Source: Helopsaltes ochotensis (Eukaryota > Chordata > Aves > Passeriformes > Locustellidae). Taken from it: a stretch of 64,000 nt of DNA. Shown here in pieces: positions 41,017 through 53,325 of this stretch. The position numbers were made by a program, and so were the translations under genes. The stretch is taken from the NCBI GenBank assembly GCA_013400155.1, contig VXBM01001343.1, forward strand, positions 112,830 to 176,829. The letters are read 5' to 3'. The notes beneath the pieces were generated by a model. It saw only the letters and a list, made by a program, of their open reading frames with translations. It was not told the DNA's origin and did no database searches. Within the stretch, counting starts at the first letter, position 1; the number at the start of each line of letters is the position of its first letter.

Positions 41017-43795
41017 TAGGGGGAAGGGTAGGACTAATCGTTATCCTGACCCTGTGATCCATATCTGACTTGCTTCAATTGTGCTGCTGGCCAGACTTCC
41101 CAGGATAAGTGTGATTCCCATGGCAAGGTTTTGGCTCTGTTCATGCCAAGCACGTGTGAGGCCAGACTCCCATATATTTCACACAGGCATTTAAAAAGGA
41201 GAGTAGTCAGGAATGAGTTTGGGGACAGACCATAGGGCTGCCCATGGGTCTTGCAGCAAAACAGTCCCTTAAAGCTTCTGCTGTAAGAAGATCCTGTACG
41301 GCACTGAGGAGCTGCCAGGCCTGACCTCTCTTCCCCTTCCTGCATTTAACTGGCCAAATCCCTTTTTCCACACCCACCCCAGAACTGGCATTACTCCAGC
41401 AGTCAGAAATAAGCAGACATCTGGCACCAAATGCGAGTGAAGCACTTCTGCACTCCTTGTGCCAAGACAGTTCTCCCCAGGCTGTCACCATCGGTGGCCT
41501 GGAAGCTGTTATTTCCACATGCACCCAGGGGACGGATGGCAGGGCTCTGTAGCTCATTGCTGGAGATGGGTAGATGGGTCACAGAGCAAGAAAACACAGA
41601 AAAAGCAGGAGTTGCTTAAGGAAAGTCTGCTCTCATCTACCAGCCAGACCTGGGAAGACACTGTTGATACATCTTGCTGTCCCGATGCCATCAGTGTTCT
41701 GGGAGGAGCCCATGAAAGGAACTCTGTCACCACAGGAAAAAGTTAAAGGTATGTCCAGATCTGAAAAGCAGTTGTAATGTTACACAAGGTCACTAAAACT
41801 TCAGGGTACCAGATTTTCAGCCATGCTCTTCAGCTGCCCCATTCAGCCATTGCAGCTGATCCTCACAATCTGTTTAACCCTCTGACTCAGTGGCATTTAG
41901 CTCTCCCACTGTCATGCGAAAGGATACCAGAAGATTGACAAGTGGTCTGCAGAAATGCAATTGCAGCAAAAAATCCCTCTGAAACAGGAACTGAAACAAG
42001 ACAGCCAGCATACTGTAGCTTGTGCCCTCCACCACCCTGAAGGGACATGCAACCACTGCCATGTAAAGGAAATGATTTCCAAAGTTGTTGGAGTGAAATG
42101 GCGTATCAGTAATGGGAGCTGTCAGTTCCAAGGAAAACTAAATAAGGTCAAAAATTGCCCAGACAGCAAAAGAAAAGCTATATCCAGAGGAAACGGAAGG
42201 GGAAGTTGCATCGCCTTGGTTTCATTAAGACTGTTCTTTATAGGAAACATGACGTTAGTATGTGGAGTCACTATTTTGGCATTGCATGAAAGCAACAGGC
42301 CCAGTGCAGAAGCAGTGTAAGTAGCCAGTTTCTATGAACTCTGCAGGGTGAATCCAGTGCAACAAGTTCAACCTGACAGCATAAAGAAAGGAAACCCACC
42401 ACACAGAATTTTACTTTGGGTCTTGATACAGGAGCACAAAAATTATTTTTAAATGCTTTTCTAAATCACTGTGTAAATGAAGCACTCCTGCCAAAAATAT
42501 TTAACAATTATACTGAAATATTGTCAGAGACGGCACATATTACATGTTAGTGAAAATTTCTTGGTAGCATTTAGCTACGCTTCAATAGTGCTTCAAAGAT
42601 TAAAAACATGATGGAAATCTACAGCGTGACTTCAAAGTAAGACATCAGTCAGTTTATACAGAAAACCACAGTAACAGACCTGTAATACCTAACCGCTAGT
42701 CTGCAAAGGTTCATTACAAATTCCTTTTAAAATCTTTCTCACATCCTTCTCCCCTTTCCCTATTCTTGTTTTCAGAAAGACTGCAGGAATCCCCTGGATT
42801 AAGGGAAAACTCATAGTCCAGTAGCATGCAATATTCAGTAAGTCCTAAGGCTATTACAGCACGCTGCTCCCATGCAGAGATAAGCAGTGGGTTAGAAAAA
42901 TATCTGAGCAGTTCCAAACATCAAGATGATTTCACACCTCAATGGAAAATATGCAGGCTAATATTGCAGCAGTCATTATGGCATTCAGCATACAGTCATG
43001 CTAAAATCCACAGAAGAATATAGTTACATTCCTTCATAGGATTGGAAGACTGATCCATATATCACTGAAACCAATAAGATTTTTTTCCATTAAGTGGGAA
43101 CGGGGTGGGATCCTATAAAACATTTACTCAGTGGGCTTTCACAAGACACAGAAGTGCAGAACAGATCCACTGTCAATGCTAAGATATACCAGCACACAGT
43201 GATTTGTAATGCAGACTGCATGTGCTTATTTTCTTTCCTAGTAGAAGGGAAGTGCTGATCACAGAATGGGGAAAGTAATGAGGTAACATAGCTGGGCATT
43301 GCAAATAATAAAGAAACAGGAATTAATACATGAACTCATGACCATCTAAGGAATAAAGCTAAGGTAAAATCAATAGTACCACTTTTGCATATGCCGGAAA
43401 GGTCATGCATGCAGCTTTTGAGGACAGTCACATGCTAATGTGATGTTTTGAGAAGAGAGTTTAGATGATATATATATAAGCAGTACTAGCAGAATGCTAG
43501 TTCTTAAAGAGCTTTAAGTGGCAAGTTTTTGTAATGTATAGAGTAGTATTTTATGACCTGTGAGCACACAGGCTTCTAAAGTCACAGAAACACACTAAGC
43601 AACCTAACACATATGTATAGCCTTAAAAATCAACCCAGCCATCTGTGTCACCTGCTGTTGGAGGTGAAGAAGCTGACCCAGTGTGTTTTTGAAAGTCTCA
43701 CTTAAAGCCCCGTGGTGGGTGCTAAGGCGACAGGAGGACAGGAGCAGAGCGAGGGCTGGGGCATCAGAAATAGAACTGGAATAGAAACCCAGCAA

Positions 43796-43841
43796 CGTGT
43801 GCGTGTGTGTGTGTGCGTGTGTGTGTGTGCGTGTGTGTGTG
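43796..43841. repeat. GT microsatellite
   Basis: About 46 bases of alternating GT with regularly spaced GC interruptions. The interruptions give tracts of unequal length, a pattern that usually stabilises such repeats. It is a plausible polymorphic marker. Confidence 0.95.
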
Positions 43842-45926
43842 AAGAGTTGGGTGGGAGAAAAAAGCCAGCACTGAACATTGTCAGGAGGTCTTTGCCTAGC
43901 AATCCTGGCCAAAAGATATCCAACTGCTGCAGATTTCCAGTGTGAGAAGTCTATTTCCACCCTGAGGTTTTACAGAATGGACACCAGAGCCTGAATCTCC
44001 TGCCATGGAAAAAGCCATTTCAACAGAAATCTAATGAATGGCTGATGATATTCCTGTCTCCTAATAAGTACTAGATAAAACTGATGAAAAGCAATTAGCA
44101 GAGAGGATAGTGGGTAGACAAGGGGAAGGTAGAGAAACACACAAGCAATCAGGCCCACAAACTAAGAGCTGTTAATGATTGGTCATAATGTTTGTTCCAG
44201 CAAAACAGGCTTTGTGAATTACATGTTTTGGATCAAAGTCTTTCTTAAAGACTGTTCCCCACAGTCTGCTACAGAGCACATTCCTGGCTGGTCTCAGAGA
44301 GAGGGATTGTGTTGTACAAGCCACCCATTCAGACACTGGCCAAACAGCAGTATTACCTCCCTGTTAGCAGAACTCTTGAGCTCCATACCCAAACCCCTTA
44401 AAAAGAGGGTTGGAAAAGGGGGTGGATAATATACTTTGAATTCCACTGCTATGAGTAAGAGTTGTTTAAGAAGCCAGAAAGCATGCATTTATCTCTTTAA
44501 CATACTTGGAGATTCTTTTAGTCAAAGTGCTGGAGACAAGGGTTCAGCAAATGAAGAAGGAATGAGAAGGTATCAAGCTGCAAAATACAATGGCAGCCAC
44601 ATCAAACAAGCTCACACGCACGAAAAAAGCCAAGCAGCTGATCTGTCTGCACAACTGAACGGCTGTGCCTTTTATTTTTAAACACTGTTATTGCTCATGA
44701 TACTTGCATCTACTTTTCCTCTCTCACTCACGCTGGAGCAGCTGCCCTGCTTGTATGAAAAAGGAACTTGTGAGCTCCAGCACTCATTAGGGTGATGCCT
44801 CACAAGCAGGCTCTGACTGGGATGCCAGTGCGACAAGTCTGTGCAAAAGGCAGAAATGACAGGGTGGGAGAGACATCATGGGAAAGAAACAGTGTTCAAC
44901 AACACTAGAAAAACAATCCTGGATCTTTTCATTGAGCGTGGACTGTCTGACAGTGACAAGGAGTAGAGAAACTTCAGGGGCAAGTGTGAAAAGGCAGAGT
45001 AGCCTACAGCAATACCTCCTCTGACATACACCTTCCCCGGCTCTCAGCAGTGCTGGCTTAGAGGTTTCTACATACAGCCTTGTAAATGCTAAATAGTCAG
45101 TTTGGTAGGCAAATTGTCCATAAATTTGCACAACTCTTTTTAAATCCATTTGTATTTTAACCTTCATGTGTCAGGAGGCAACAAGCTCCATGCTGCAACT
45201 CATGTGTCATGAGAAACGCTTGCATTTCAGAGGCCACTGCTAAGTTTATTGGTGCCTGTAATTCTGCAGCATGGAAGACGATCAAAGTTCATATCATATC
45301 ACCCTTTTCACCCAATTCACTGTCACTCATTTCAGGGGAAAAAGGAGTAAAGCACATAGGGGAAACTCCTCCTAGGTTGCAGTCACAAATGACATGAGTC
45401 AGTTCATTATTCTAAACTGTTTCCTTACTAAAGGAGTATCTTAACAGTTTGGGCTGCTCTATGGCTGTTTTACAAGGAGGAGAAAGAGCATCTTCTGATC
45501 CAGGCCTGATGATTAGAAAAAAATCTTCACTACCAGGCAATGACAAGTCTGGGCAGAGTGCTTTTGTAAATGGTATGAGTATTATCAGTCCAGACAAGTC
45601 CCACTGCAGAACAGAGACTGGGGCAAAGGGAGGAAGGCACCAGGGCACACACATCCCTTCTGGCGCTGCTGGCTAACAAACGCTGCTCCAGGGGAAAGAA
45701 CTGACAAACTATGTCTGGCTTGTGCATTGCTAAATTAAAGTTGATGTATGGGAGACTTGTAAGAAGAGCTGTAATAGAAGAATGTTGTCAGGACTAAAGG
45801 GAAGATACGGGAATTTGATAGTAAAACCCACCTTCCCTGTCCATCCCACCCTGCCGCGTATCAGTCAGACTAGAGCTACAGTCACCTCAGAAAAAAAGCA
45901 ACTGCCTACTGAGCCCACCCTTCTGT

Positions 45927-45954
45927 CTGTAAAGCCAGCTGGCTGGCTTTACAG
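45927..45954. repeat. Near-perfect 28-bp palindrome
   Basis: A 13-base arm CTGTAAAGCCAGC is followed by two bases and then its exact reverse complement GCTGGCTTTACAG. It could form a tight hairpin or cruciform, or be a dimer binding site. No mobile element is evident around it. Confidence 0.9.
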
Positions 45955-46799
45955 GAGAGGATGAAAGACTGAGGTTTCTTGTAACTGTGCTACCACAAGA
46001 AGCAGAAGAGGGTTATTCCTCACAGCCTGTGGGGTGGCACTCCCCAGAACCTGCTTCCATCCTGGATCCCAGGCAGCCTGACAGCAGCACTGAGCACCAG
46101 TGTCCTCCAAAGCAGTGCCTAACAGCTCTGTGCTTCCCTACATGGTGGCTGGAACTTATGCTTCGTGGTGGAGAGCAGCTACTCGCATTGCTGAGGCACC
46201 ATCTGACAGGGCTCTCACAGGGAATCTGGGTGCAAGCTCCCAAGGCTTGATTCCACCCCTAACTAGAGAGGTCTGTGGGCCAGGCAGCAAGACACTACTG
46301 CAACCCTTTGTTTGCTCTTCCTAGAAGCGCCACATGGATCTGCACTAAGCTATGTCTTGAAATGCGGCGAGAAAGGAGAGCAGTGTTGCACAGAGATTTA
46401 ACTTCCACAAAGTCAGCAGCATCATGAGTTATTCGAAGCAGCTTTTCCATCCAGGACATTTCAGGCCCAAGGCTAGCACTTCACCAAAGGACAAAGAAGA
46501 ACAATACTTCACAGGTTCTGTTTTCCAGCCTTTTCTTTCAAGAGTTCTCTAAGTCCCAGCACACAGTAAAGTCCAAACTTACTGGTGTTGCATACAAATA
46601 TTAACTATTAACTCAGTACTGTCCAGAGATTGATAGTGGAAAGAAGGAATAAGCCTGGCCTATTCCAAGACAAACTCTGTTGCCCTGATTTTTGCAGCCT
46701 TTCTGATGTGTTTCTTAGCTTTTAGAATGGAGTCAGAATCCTCAATGTTTAGGTAGTGCTTTGCCTTTCTCACGCTGGAGTTATCTGTAAGATAGGGTT

Positions 46800-47016
46800 T
46801 GTTTAAAGAATAGATTGGTAAATATCACATGCCTTTAGATACAAATTATACTAATTGACCGTCAGCTGGGCCAGTGGAGATGAGAGGTGTTCACCTTCTC
46901 ATCCAATCCCTGGCATGGACCTGAGGTCTACTTAAGAAAGAAAAAATAAACAAAAGGCCCCCTTTTGGATCCTTCTCCTCATCGAGTGTCCTGTGTGGTT
47001 CTTGCTGTGCTGAACA
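46800..47016 (+). mobile_element. LTR-like fragment, plus orientation
   Basis: A stretch with GATGAGAGGTGTTCACC and a CTTAAGA TATA-like segment leads to AATAAA at 46945-46950 and then a roughly 65-base U5-like tail that seems to end at ...GCTGAACA (47016). This resembles the R-U5 end of avian LTRs. The left boundary is a guess and no internal retroviral sequence or duplicate LTR is present. Just to the right lies a CR1 fragment. Confidence 0.4.
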
Positions 47017-47056
47017 GTCCCTCAAAACTCTCAGTACAGGTTGCATTTCTGGTGTT

Positions 47057-47501
47057 CACAGAATCATTTAGGTTTAAAAAGACCTTTAAGTTCATCAAGT
47101 ACAACTGTTAACCTGTCACTACCAAGTCTGTCACTAAACTGTGGTCCTGAGGACCACACCTACAATCTTTTAATTACATCCAGGTATGGTGACTCAACCA
47201 CTTTCCTGGGTAGCCTGTTCCAATGCTTGACAAACCTTCCTATGAAGAATTTTTCCCTAATATCCAATTTAAACCTTCCCTCATGCAACCTGAGGCCACT
47301 TCCTCTTGGCCTATTGCTTGTTACCAAGGAGAAAAGACCGACCTCCACCTGGCTACAACCTTTCAGCAGTGACAGAGAGCAATAAAGTCTCCCTTCAGCC
47401 TCCCTTTCTCCAGTTAAACAACCCCAATTTCATCAGCCACTCTTCACAAGACTTCTGCTTCAGACCCTTGCCCAGCTCCACTGCCCTTCTTTGGACATGC
47501 T
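47057..47501 (-). mobile_element. CR1-type LINE, 5'-truncated 3' fragment
   Basis: On the minus strand the translated piece reads LHEGRFKLDIREKFF and HWNRLPRKVVESP, the hallmark C-terminal end of the CR1 ORF2 protein. It is followed by the 3' UTR, with CTTAAAGGTC and a terminal ATGATTCTGTG near 47057. The left edge is the CR1 3' end. The right edge (about 47501) is where CR1-like sequence stops, so the copy is truncated at its 5' end, as most CR1 copies are. The overlapping 202-codon plus-strand reading frame is antisense noise. Confidence 0.9.
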
Positions 47502-50500
47502 TATTACTGAGAGATCTTCCACTCCCCTTTAACCACCATGATGCATTTATTATAAAGGAACTTACTTTGACCTTAATTTCCTTCCTTCCGTCCTGCTTGT
47601 CTCTGCTTATAGCTTTGCTTTTCAAGCTAAGCAAACATAGTGCTACAGTGGCCATCTGCATAATCACACCAGCTTGTGGTGCTGCCAGGTATTTAATAAC
47701 AGAGCAGCTGCATCCCCAACCTCAGGAGGTTTTCTTGAAGCAAGGTTCTCCCACTCTGCTGCTCACTTCACCTACAGATGATGTTTTTGAGGGCTGCCTC
47801 CCCATCAATTACATCCTTCTCTGTGAGTACCTCTCCCTTGATAAGCTCTTGCATGCATTGCATCAAGCAGTCTTCTGTTGTTTAGAAGCACTTGCCTCCT
47901 TCTCTGGAGCTTAGTGATGTAGGAGTGCTGGGTTTTCCCACCTAATCTTCTTGCTAAATGTGAACCTCTCTCCAAAGGCTCTTTGCATCACCCCAAGATG
48001 CTCCATGCCATAAGTGAGAGAAGGCAGATCAAATCACTGCATGGAGAAACACAGGGCTCTTTCTGGTGGTTATTTTTTCCAGTGCTGCAGTCAGAGGGTC
48101 TGTGGGGTGTGGGACAACTGTGCCTATTAGGAACACTGCATTTAACACCTTGGTCTCCATTGCTTAATATTTCAAGTGATAATTCTGAAACAAACTCCTA
48201 TTTAGCTCACAAGATTAATTCAGTACCAGCATCTGCTCTTGTCTAGTGCTTTACCAGCCTCACGTGCCTCTCTTCTGCCAATATTTGGCTCATCCTTTTT
48301 CAAGCCCCTGCAGCAGCCGAGCCTTGCTACCTTGCTCAACTTCACACTCTGTGCACTGTTATGATGTGGTGCTCACTCTTGCCTTAATGTTATGTCACCA
48401 ATCACAGTTTAGGGAGGTGTTTGGGGGGCTCCTGTAGCCCTTTCTCACCTCTATTACATATGTTCCTATGGTTTATAGCCACAAATTAGGGAACCTTATA
48501 GCTTTAAATCACATCATCATGCTCCAGTGCCGCCTACAGTAACAAAGTCCTTATTTCTCCTCCACTGTGTTGGTTTGGCAAACTTGCTCCTTGCATCACC
48601 GCCCAAAGACATCTTTCTTCTCTTTAGCAGCTGCCTGCTTGTTGCCTTTGGTTAAGGCAGAACCATTCCTACTCTGGAGAAACATTTCAGGCTTATACAC
48701 TTTACACCCAGATGGCCCTTCTCTGAGAGCTCCTCGCTAAGGGAGAGTGTCATGGAAGAAGATTCAAAATCCACAGCTGAAGAATGTTCCTCACCAACCT
48801 TACCAGTGCCAGTGTGTGCCACAACACTGGTTTATGCCTTAAGACACTTTTAAGGGCCTGGAAAGGCTTGTAAAGAACCATCTGCCCCTGCCTTCTGTGG
48901 CTGAGTTCATAGAAGCGTTCTTAACAACATTTTGTTGGTTTGAGAATAATGTATCACGCCTTTGGCATTTTTTAACAGGTTTTTGTTTCCAGATATGACT
49001 CTTAGGGGGAAACCTAATCTTCATGCAGGCATCTGCTGACACTCAGGAGGACTCGGAGGCAGTAGATGTGTGCAGCCTCACCTCTTCCTTACACGCACCA
49101 TCCCAGGCTGGACAGAAAGCACAGCACAGTCAGCCAGGAGCAGGGCCACTTAAACCCATTAGAGGGGTCTTTGCTGTGACTAAGCAGCACAATGAGATTA
49201 GGCAGGAGTGGGGGGATGGGGAGGACCCTGCAGCTCTGTGTTACAGACACAAGATTTTAAGCACTACACATAGCAAGAGCAAAGTGTGGATGGGAGGCAG
49301 GGCATGCTTTGAGTCCAGGGCACGGGATAATTTTTTTATCTGCAGGACTCCCGTTCAGTTTGCTGCAGCCCTGATCATGGTGATACACAGGCAGTGAAGG
49401 GCTCATCCAGGAGACCAGAGCACCATATCTGGGTCAGTACAGCTGAGGTGCCTACCCTGAGGCAAGGGGAGAGCGTGGATACCACAGAGATTTGTCTCCT
49501 CTTTGAAAGAGGCACAAAGGGATTCTGAGTCTCCTGGATTTAAATCCTGGCAGAGGTCAGTGCCAGCTTCTTTTCAGTATCTCCTAAGAAGGTCAACATG
49601 ATAAAAGCTCACCCCCTCAGTACTCAAAGCGATTAGCAACCTCTTGAACAGCACCAATATCTTCTCCTCCTCTCCCCTAGTTTTATTACCAAGCAAGTCT
49701 GTGAGTGGGTTCAAAGGAACAGATGTCTTCATTGTGCCTTCCCCCTCCTTTTGCTCACAGGAAGAGGTGGAGCAGAGAGAAACTAGTTTCCTCCAAATAA
49801 TATTTTTTGCTTACTCTATCCTCTCCACTATTCAATGGTTACAGAGCTAGGGAGGAAACTGCAAACTTCTGATATTGCAGCAACTTATTCAGAGTGTGAC
49901 TTAAAAACTTTCACACTTGGAATACATGAAACAGCCACTTTATCCAAATAGCACCCATGCTTTAATCCCAAATCTTTGTTGTAAAAGTAATAAAAACTTG
50001 GTAAATGCATTTTACTTCATCTTTGTATCCAGCTGGGATTGGGTTTGTGGTCACTGGGTGTTTTTCACCTATCAAGGCATAACTCAGTCTGCAATATGCA
50101 GCATTTTACTGCTTAAGACCAAAGCATGCATGCACTTCAGAGTGAAATTCCAGGGGCTGCAAAGTGCTCTATCATTAAAAAGAACTTGGTAACAACACAA
50201 AAGCGCTATTAACCCAGACCCTACTGCCAGCTTTTTCATCAGCGTCCCAAAAAATGGAAGAGATGCAACTGAATTGCCATTAAAGCCCTGCAGCATTAGC
50301 CCAGTCTCTTTGCCACTTGGTGCCGCCTTCTACTCAGACACAAGCAAAGGTAGGAAAGAGCCTCCATGGAAAAAAAGTGAAAGAACCTTGGCAAGATTTT
50401 GCTGACAGAGCCTGCCCTCACTCACCTGAAAGGACATCAGGCCTTCTGCTTTGAAAGCACCAGCCCCTCCACTTAGAGCTGCATGAAAATCTCCTGTGGC

Positions 50501-53308
50501 AGGATAGAGAACAGACATCTCAAGCACAAAAGAAGGCAGAGCACAGCTGGGACCCCAACTGCTTTATTTAATAATTACATAGAAAGAGGCATGGCAGAGT
50601 GTGCAAACACTGTCCCCTCCCCAGGCAGCTACGGAGCGTGGGGAGCATGCCCACTGTTCAAAGAACCACCATCTCCCACGGAACACCAAGGTTACCCACA
50701 ATAGTGTGCAGTAGCTCCAGCCTGCCACACTTGACCTCTTCCAAATTACCAGGAGCTGTAGCAGTGGCATTGGGTAGAGACTGCTTTTCTGGCTGCTCTG
50801 CTCACTGTCACAGCGGTTCTGGTTTACAGACCACAGTCAAGAATCAAACAGCAATAAGGAGGCATCCTGATTTCTAATGGAAGGTAGATAGGGTTGCTAA
50901 ACCATAGAGCGAGTTCCCAGAGGACAGATGCTGAAAGAAACTATTGTGCCAAGCTGTGAACTGCTTTCCCATGGGACCAGAATGACAACCCTGAGTTTCT
51001 CATCTCCACTCCCTCCTGACTCAGCAGTTGCAGAAAAAACACAGTTCTTCCTATGGTTCTCTTTATTTAGGCAGAATGTAGTATATATTTCAGACTGACA
51101 GAGCTGAAGTTTTTCTGGCAACATGGAGAGGAGACAGTTCCTACCATCCCTGTAGACATTTCCTTCCTTTGATGCATCCATGAGTGAGGCCACCAGTACC
51201 CCATGTTCTAGCTGGTGGAGGCTGCTGGTATCCTGCAAACATTTTGCATAAACGTCTTCTCTGGCAGTCATAGACACAAGATTGTAGACTACACATTCCC
51301 CAGTGCCAAGACTTGCTACACTGTATTCGCCATAAATGCCCTGTGTGCAGTAAAAACCATATCTTGTTCAGCGGTTCTGTTTAAGACTTCCCTATTAAGA
51401 GTTACAAAATAACCAGTTTCTCCTCTTCGGGCTGTACACCCCAGGCACCGCCATCAGAACATCCCACTTGGACTTCACCCAGGCATAAACGTTTAACCAG
51501 GTTTAGGGTTAAAGTGCTCCAATTTACAACCTTGGCAGTTAAGTCCAAAGAGCCATGTTGGTAAGGCATACAGACTGAATTTGATTAAGCACCTCTGCTC
51601 ATTCTCTGCACTTCTCAGTCTACATATAAGTAAGCTTTAAACAAACAAATGTGTGTTTACTGTGCCAGACTTTCAGGCAACTGCCCAGTCCCATCTCTGG
51701 CATGATTCTATGTATACATACAGCCTTCGAAAAGCTCATTCCAGTGACTTTCTGGGAGACTGCCAAGTGTGACTGCAAAGGGAAAAATAGGTGAGCTAAT
51801 CACATTCCTATTTATGAAAACAGAATTTTCTCCATCTCAGCAGAAGGTGGAAGGAAATACATTTGGCCAAGAGGACCTCAGTGATCTCTATGCTGATGGT
51901 ATTTGACTATAAAGGAGCACTTATGGTGGGAGAAGCACACACAGGCTGTTTGTAAGCACCTCCGCACATTAACCAAGACTATCACAAATGCATTTCTGTA
52001 TTCCTCTCAGGCTGGCAGCACCCAGTTTGGGACACACATCTCCCATGCCTCCCTGGCCTCCTGGCACAAGAGTTCTGTGTGCACCCTCATCCCATCACTC
52101 TGTTAGACCTTTGCTACATCAAAGGGAACTGTACCTGACGTGCCTGCAGTTACAGACATGGAGGGCAGAGCCAGCCCAGCACTTTTATTAAGTTATTCCT
52201 TCTCTCAGCCCAGCTACTAGCTGAGAGTTCTGGAAAATGTTTTGGCACCAGCCTTAGCTGAATCATCTATCAATGTAAGCCACATCTGTTCCACATGCAT
52301 GATCTGGAAAACATCTTTTCTTTAGCAATTTCACAGGAGGAGAAGGTAAAATTGATAGCAGCAATGGCTTTGAGCATGCTGCTCACCAAGGCAATCAGCT
52401 TTTCTAGTCCCGATTGCAAAAGAGAAATCAATCCAGCTTATTCTTCATAACTCACTCAACCACCTCACTTATTACTAGAGACAGTGAGCAAACCCCTGCC
52501 AAACCCCTCAACAGAGGAACCTCCAGAAACAAGTAAGACAAATCCTGAGAGACTATCAGCATGGATTTTTGCTGAGATGCAAAGAGAAAAAATCAAAACA
52601 CCAAGTGACTGCGAATAGTCCAGTCAATGGTTAATACAACCCAATGAAAGTGGAAGTTAAAGCAGCAGAAGGCACAAGACTACTTAAAATACTTCTGCCA
52701 CTTATTTCCTGAAAACATCTTCAAAGCAAAGGTTGCAGTTTTCAACTGATCTTTACACAGACTGGAGTACAAAGGGGCTCTGTCCTCAGTCAAGAAGCCC
52801 TAGAGGTACTGGCAATATAAACCAAATATCTCTAGGTCAGCATGAAAAGCTGGTTTAAGTATTATTGCCTTCCATTAACCTGACCGTTGTGAGATGGCTC
52901 TGCTGGATGGGTGTCAGGTGAAACATTACTGCTCGTTCATTCCCTGCCAAGACATCATCAGACAGTGTGGGTGTCTCGCTGACCACAGCACCAGGAGCCA
53001 CACGAAGATGTCTGTCAGCAGGATCCTGTTCTGGGATAGAAATCTGGAGTAACAAAGCCAGCTATCACTGCCTCTTTTCTGAAGCCTGACATTTGCCAAT
53101 CTGGCAAGTACAACCTCATCTGCAGTAATCGTAATGTGTACACATCCTCTGGTGTCCAGAAGAAAAAACTAAAGAGATGGAGGAACCCAAGCTCCTTGCA
53201 AAGGGCACAGCACCACCAGGCACAGTACACCATTCTAGATCAGTGACTGAACTCCCAGCTCTTTAAAAGGCAGATTAAAACTACTTGCTGCATTGGGACA
53301 GGGAGGGG

Positions 53309-53325
53309 AAAAAAAAAAAAAAAAA
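53309..53325. repeat. Poly(A) run
   Basis: Seventeen consecutive A residues between G-rich flanks, with no retroposed body recognised upstream. Confidence 0.85.

Larger units (their letters stand above)
29961..46799 (-). other. MB21D2 intron 1, middle segment
   Basis: About 17 kb with no recognised gene. Moderately GC-rich patches near 34.6-35.3 kb and 37.98-38.13 kb carry overlapping reading frames on both strands (the longest is 166 codons, minus, 38228-38728) without recognisable domains. A GT microsatellite and a 28-base palindrome fall within it. The AATAAA-bearing stretch around 39640-39830 could be an old LTR fragment, but I could not establish boundaries. The rest is ordinary unique intronic sequence. 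Confidence 0.6.

Noticed and set aside
47306..47914. 202-codon plus-strand frame
   Set aside because: Its first part is antisense to the CR1 fragment and the rest has no recognisable domain. The long frame is fortuitous.
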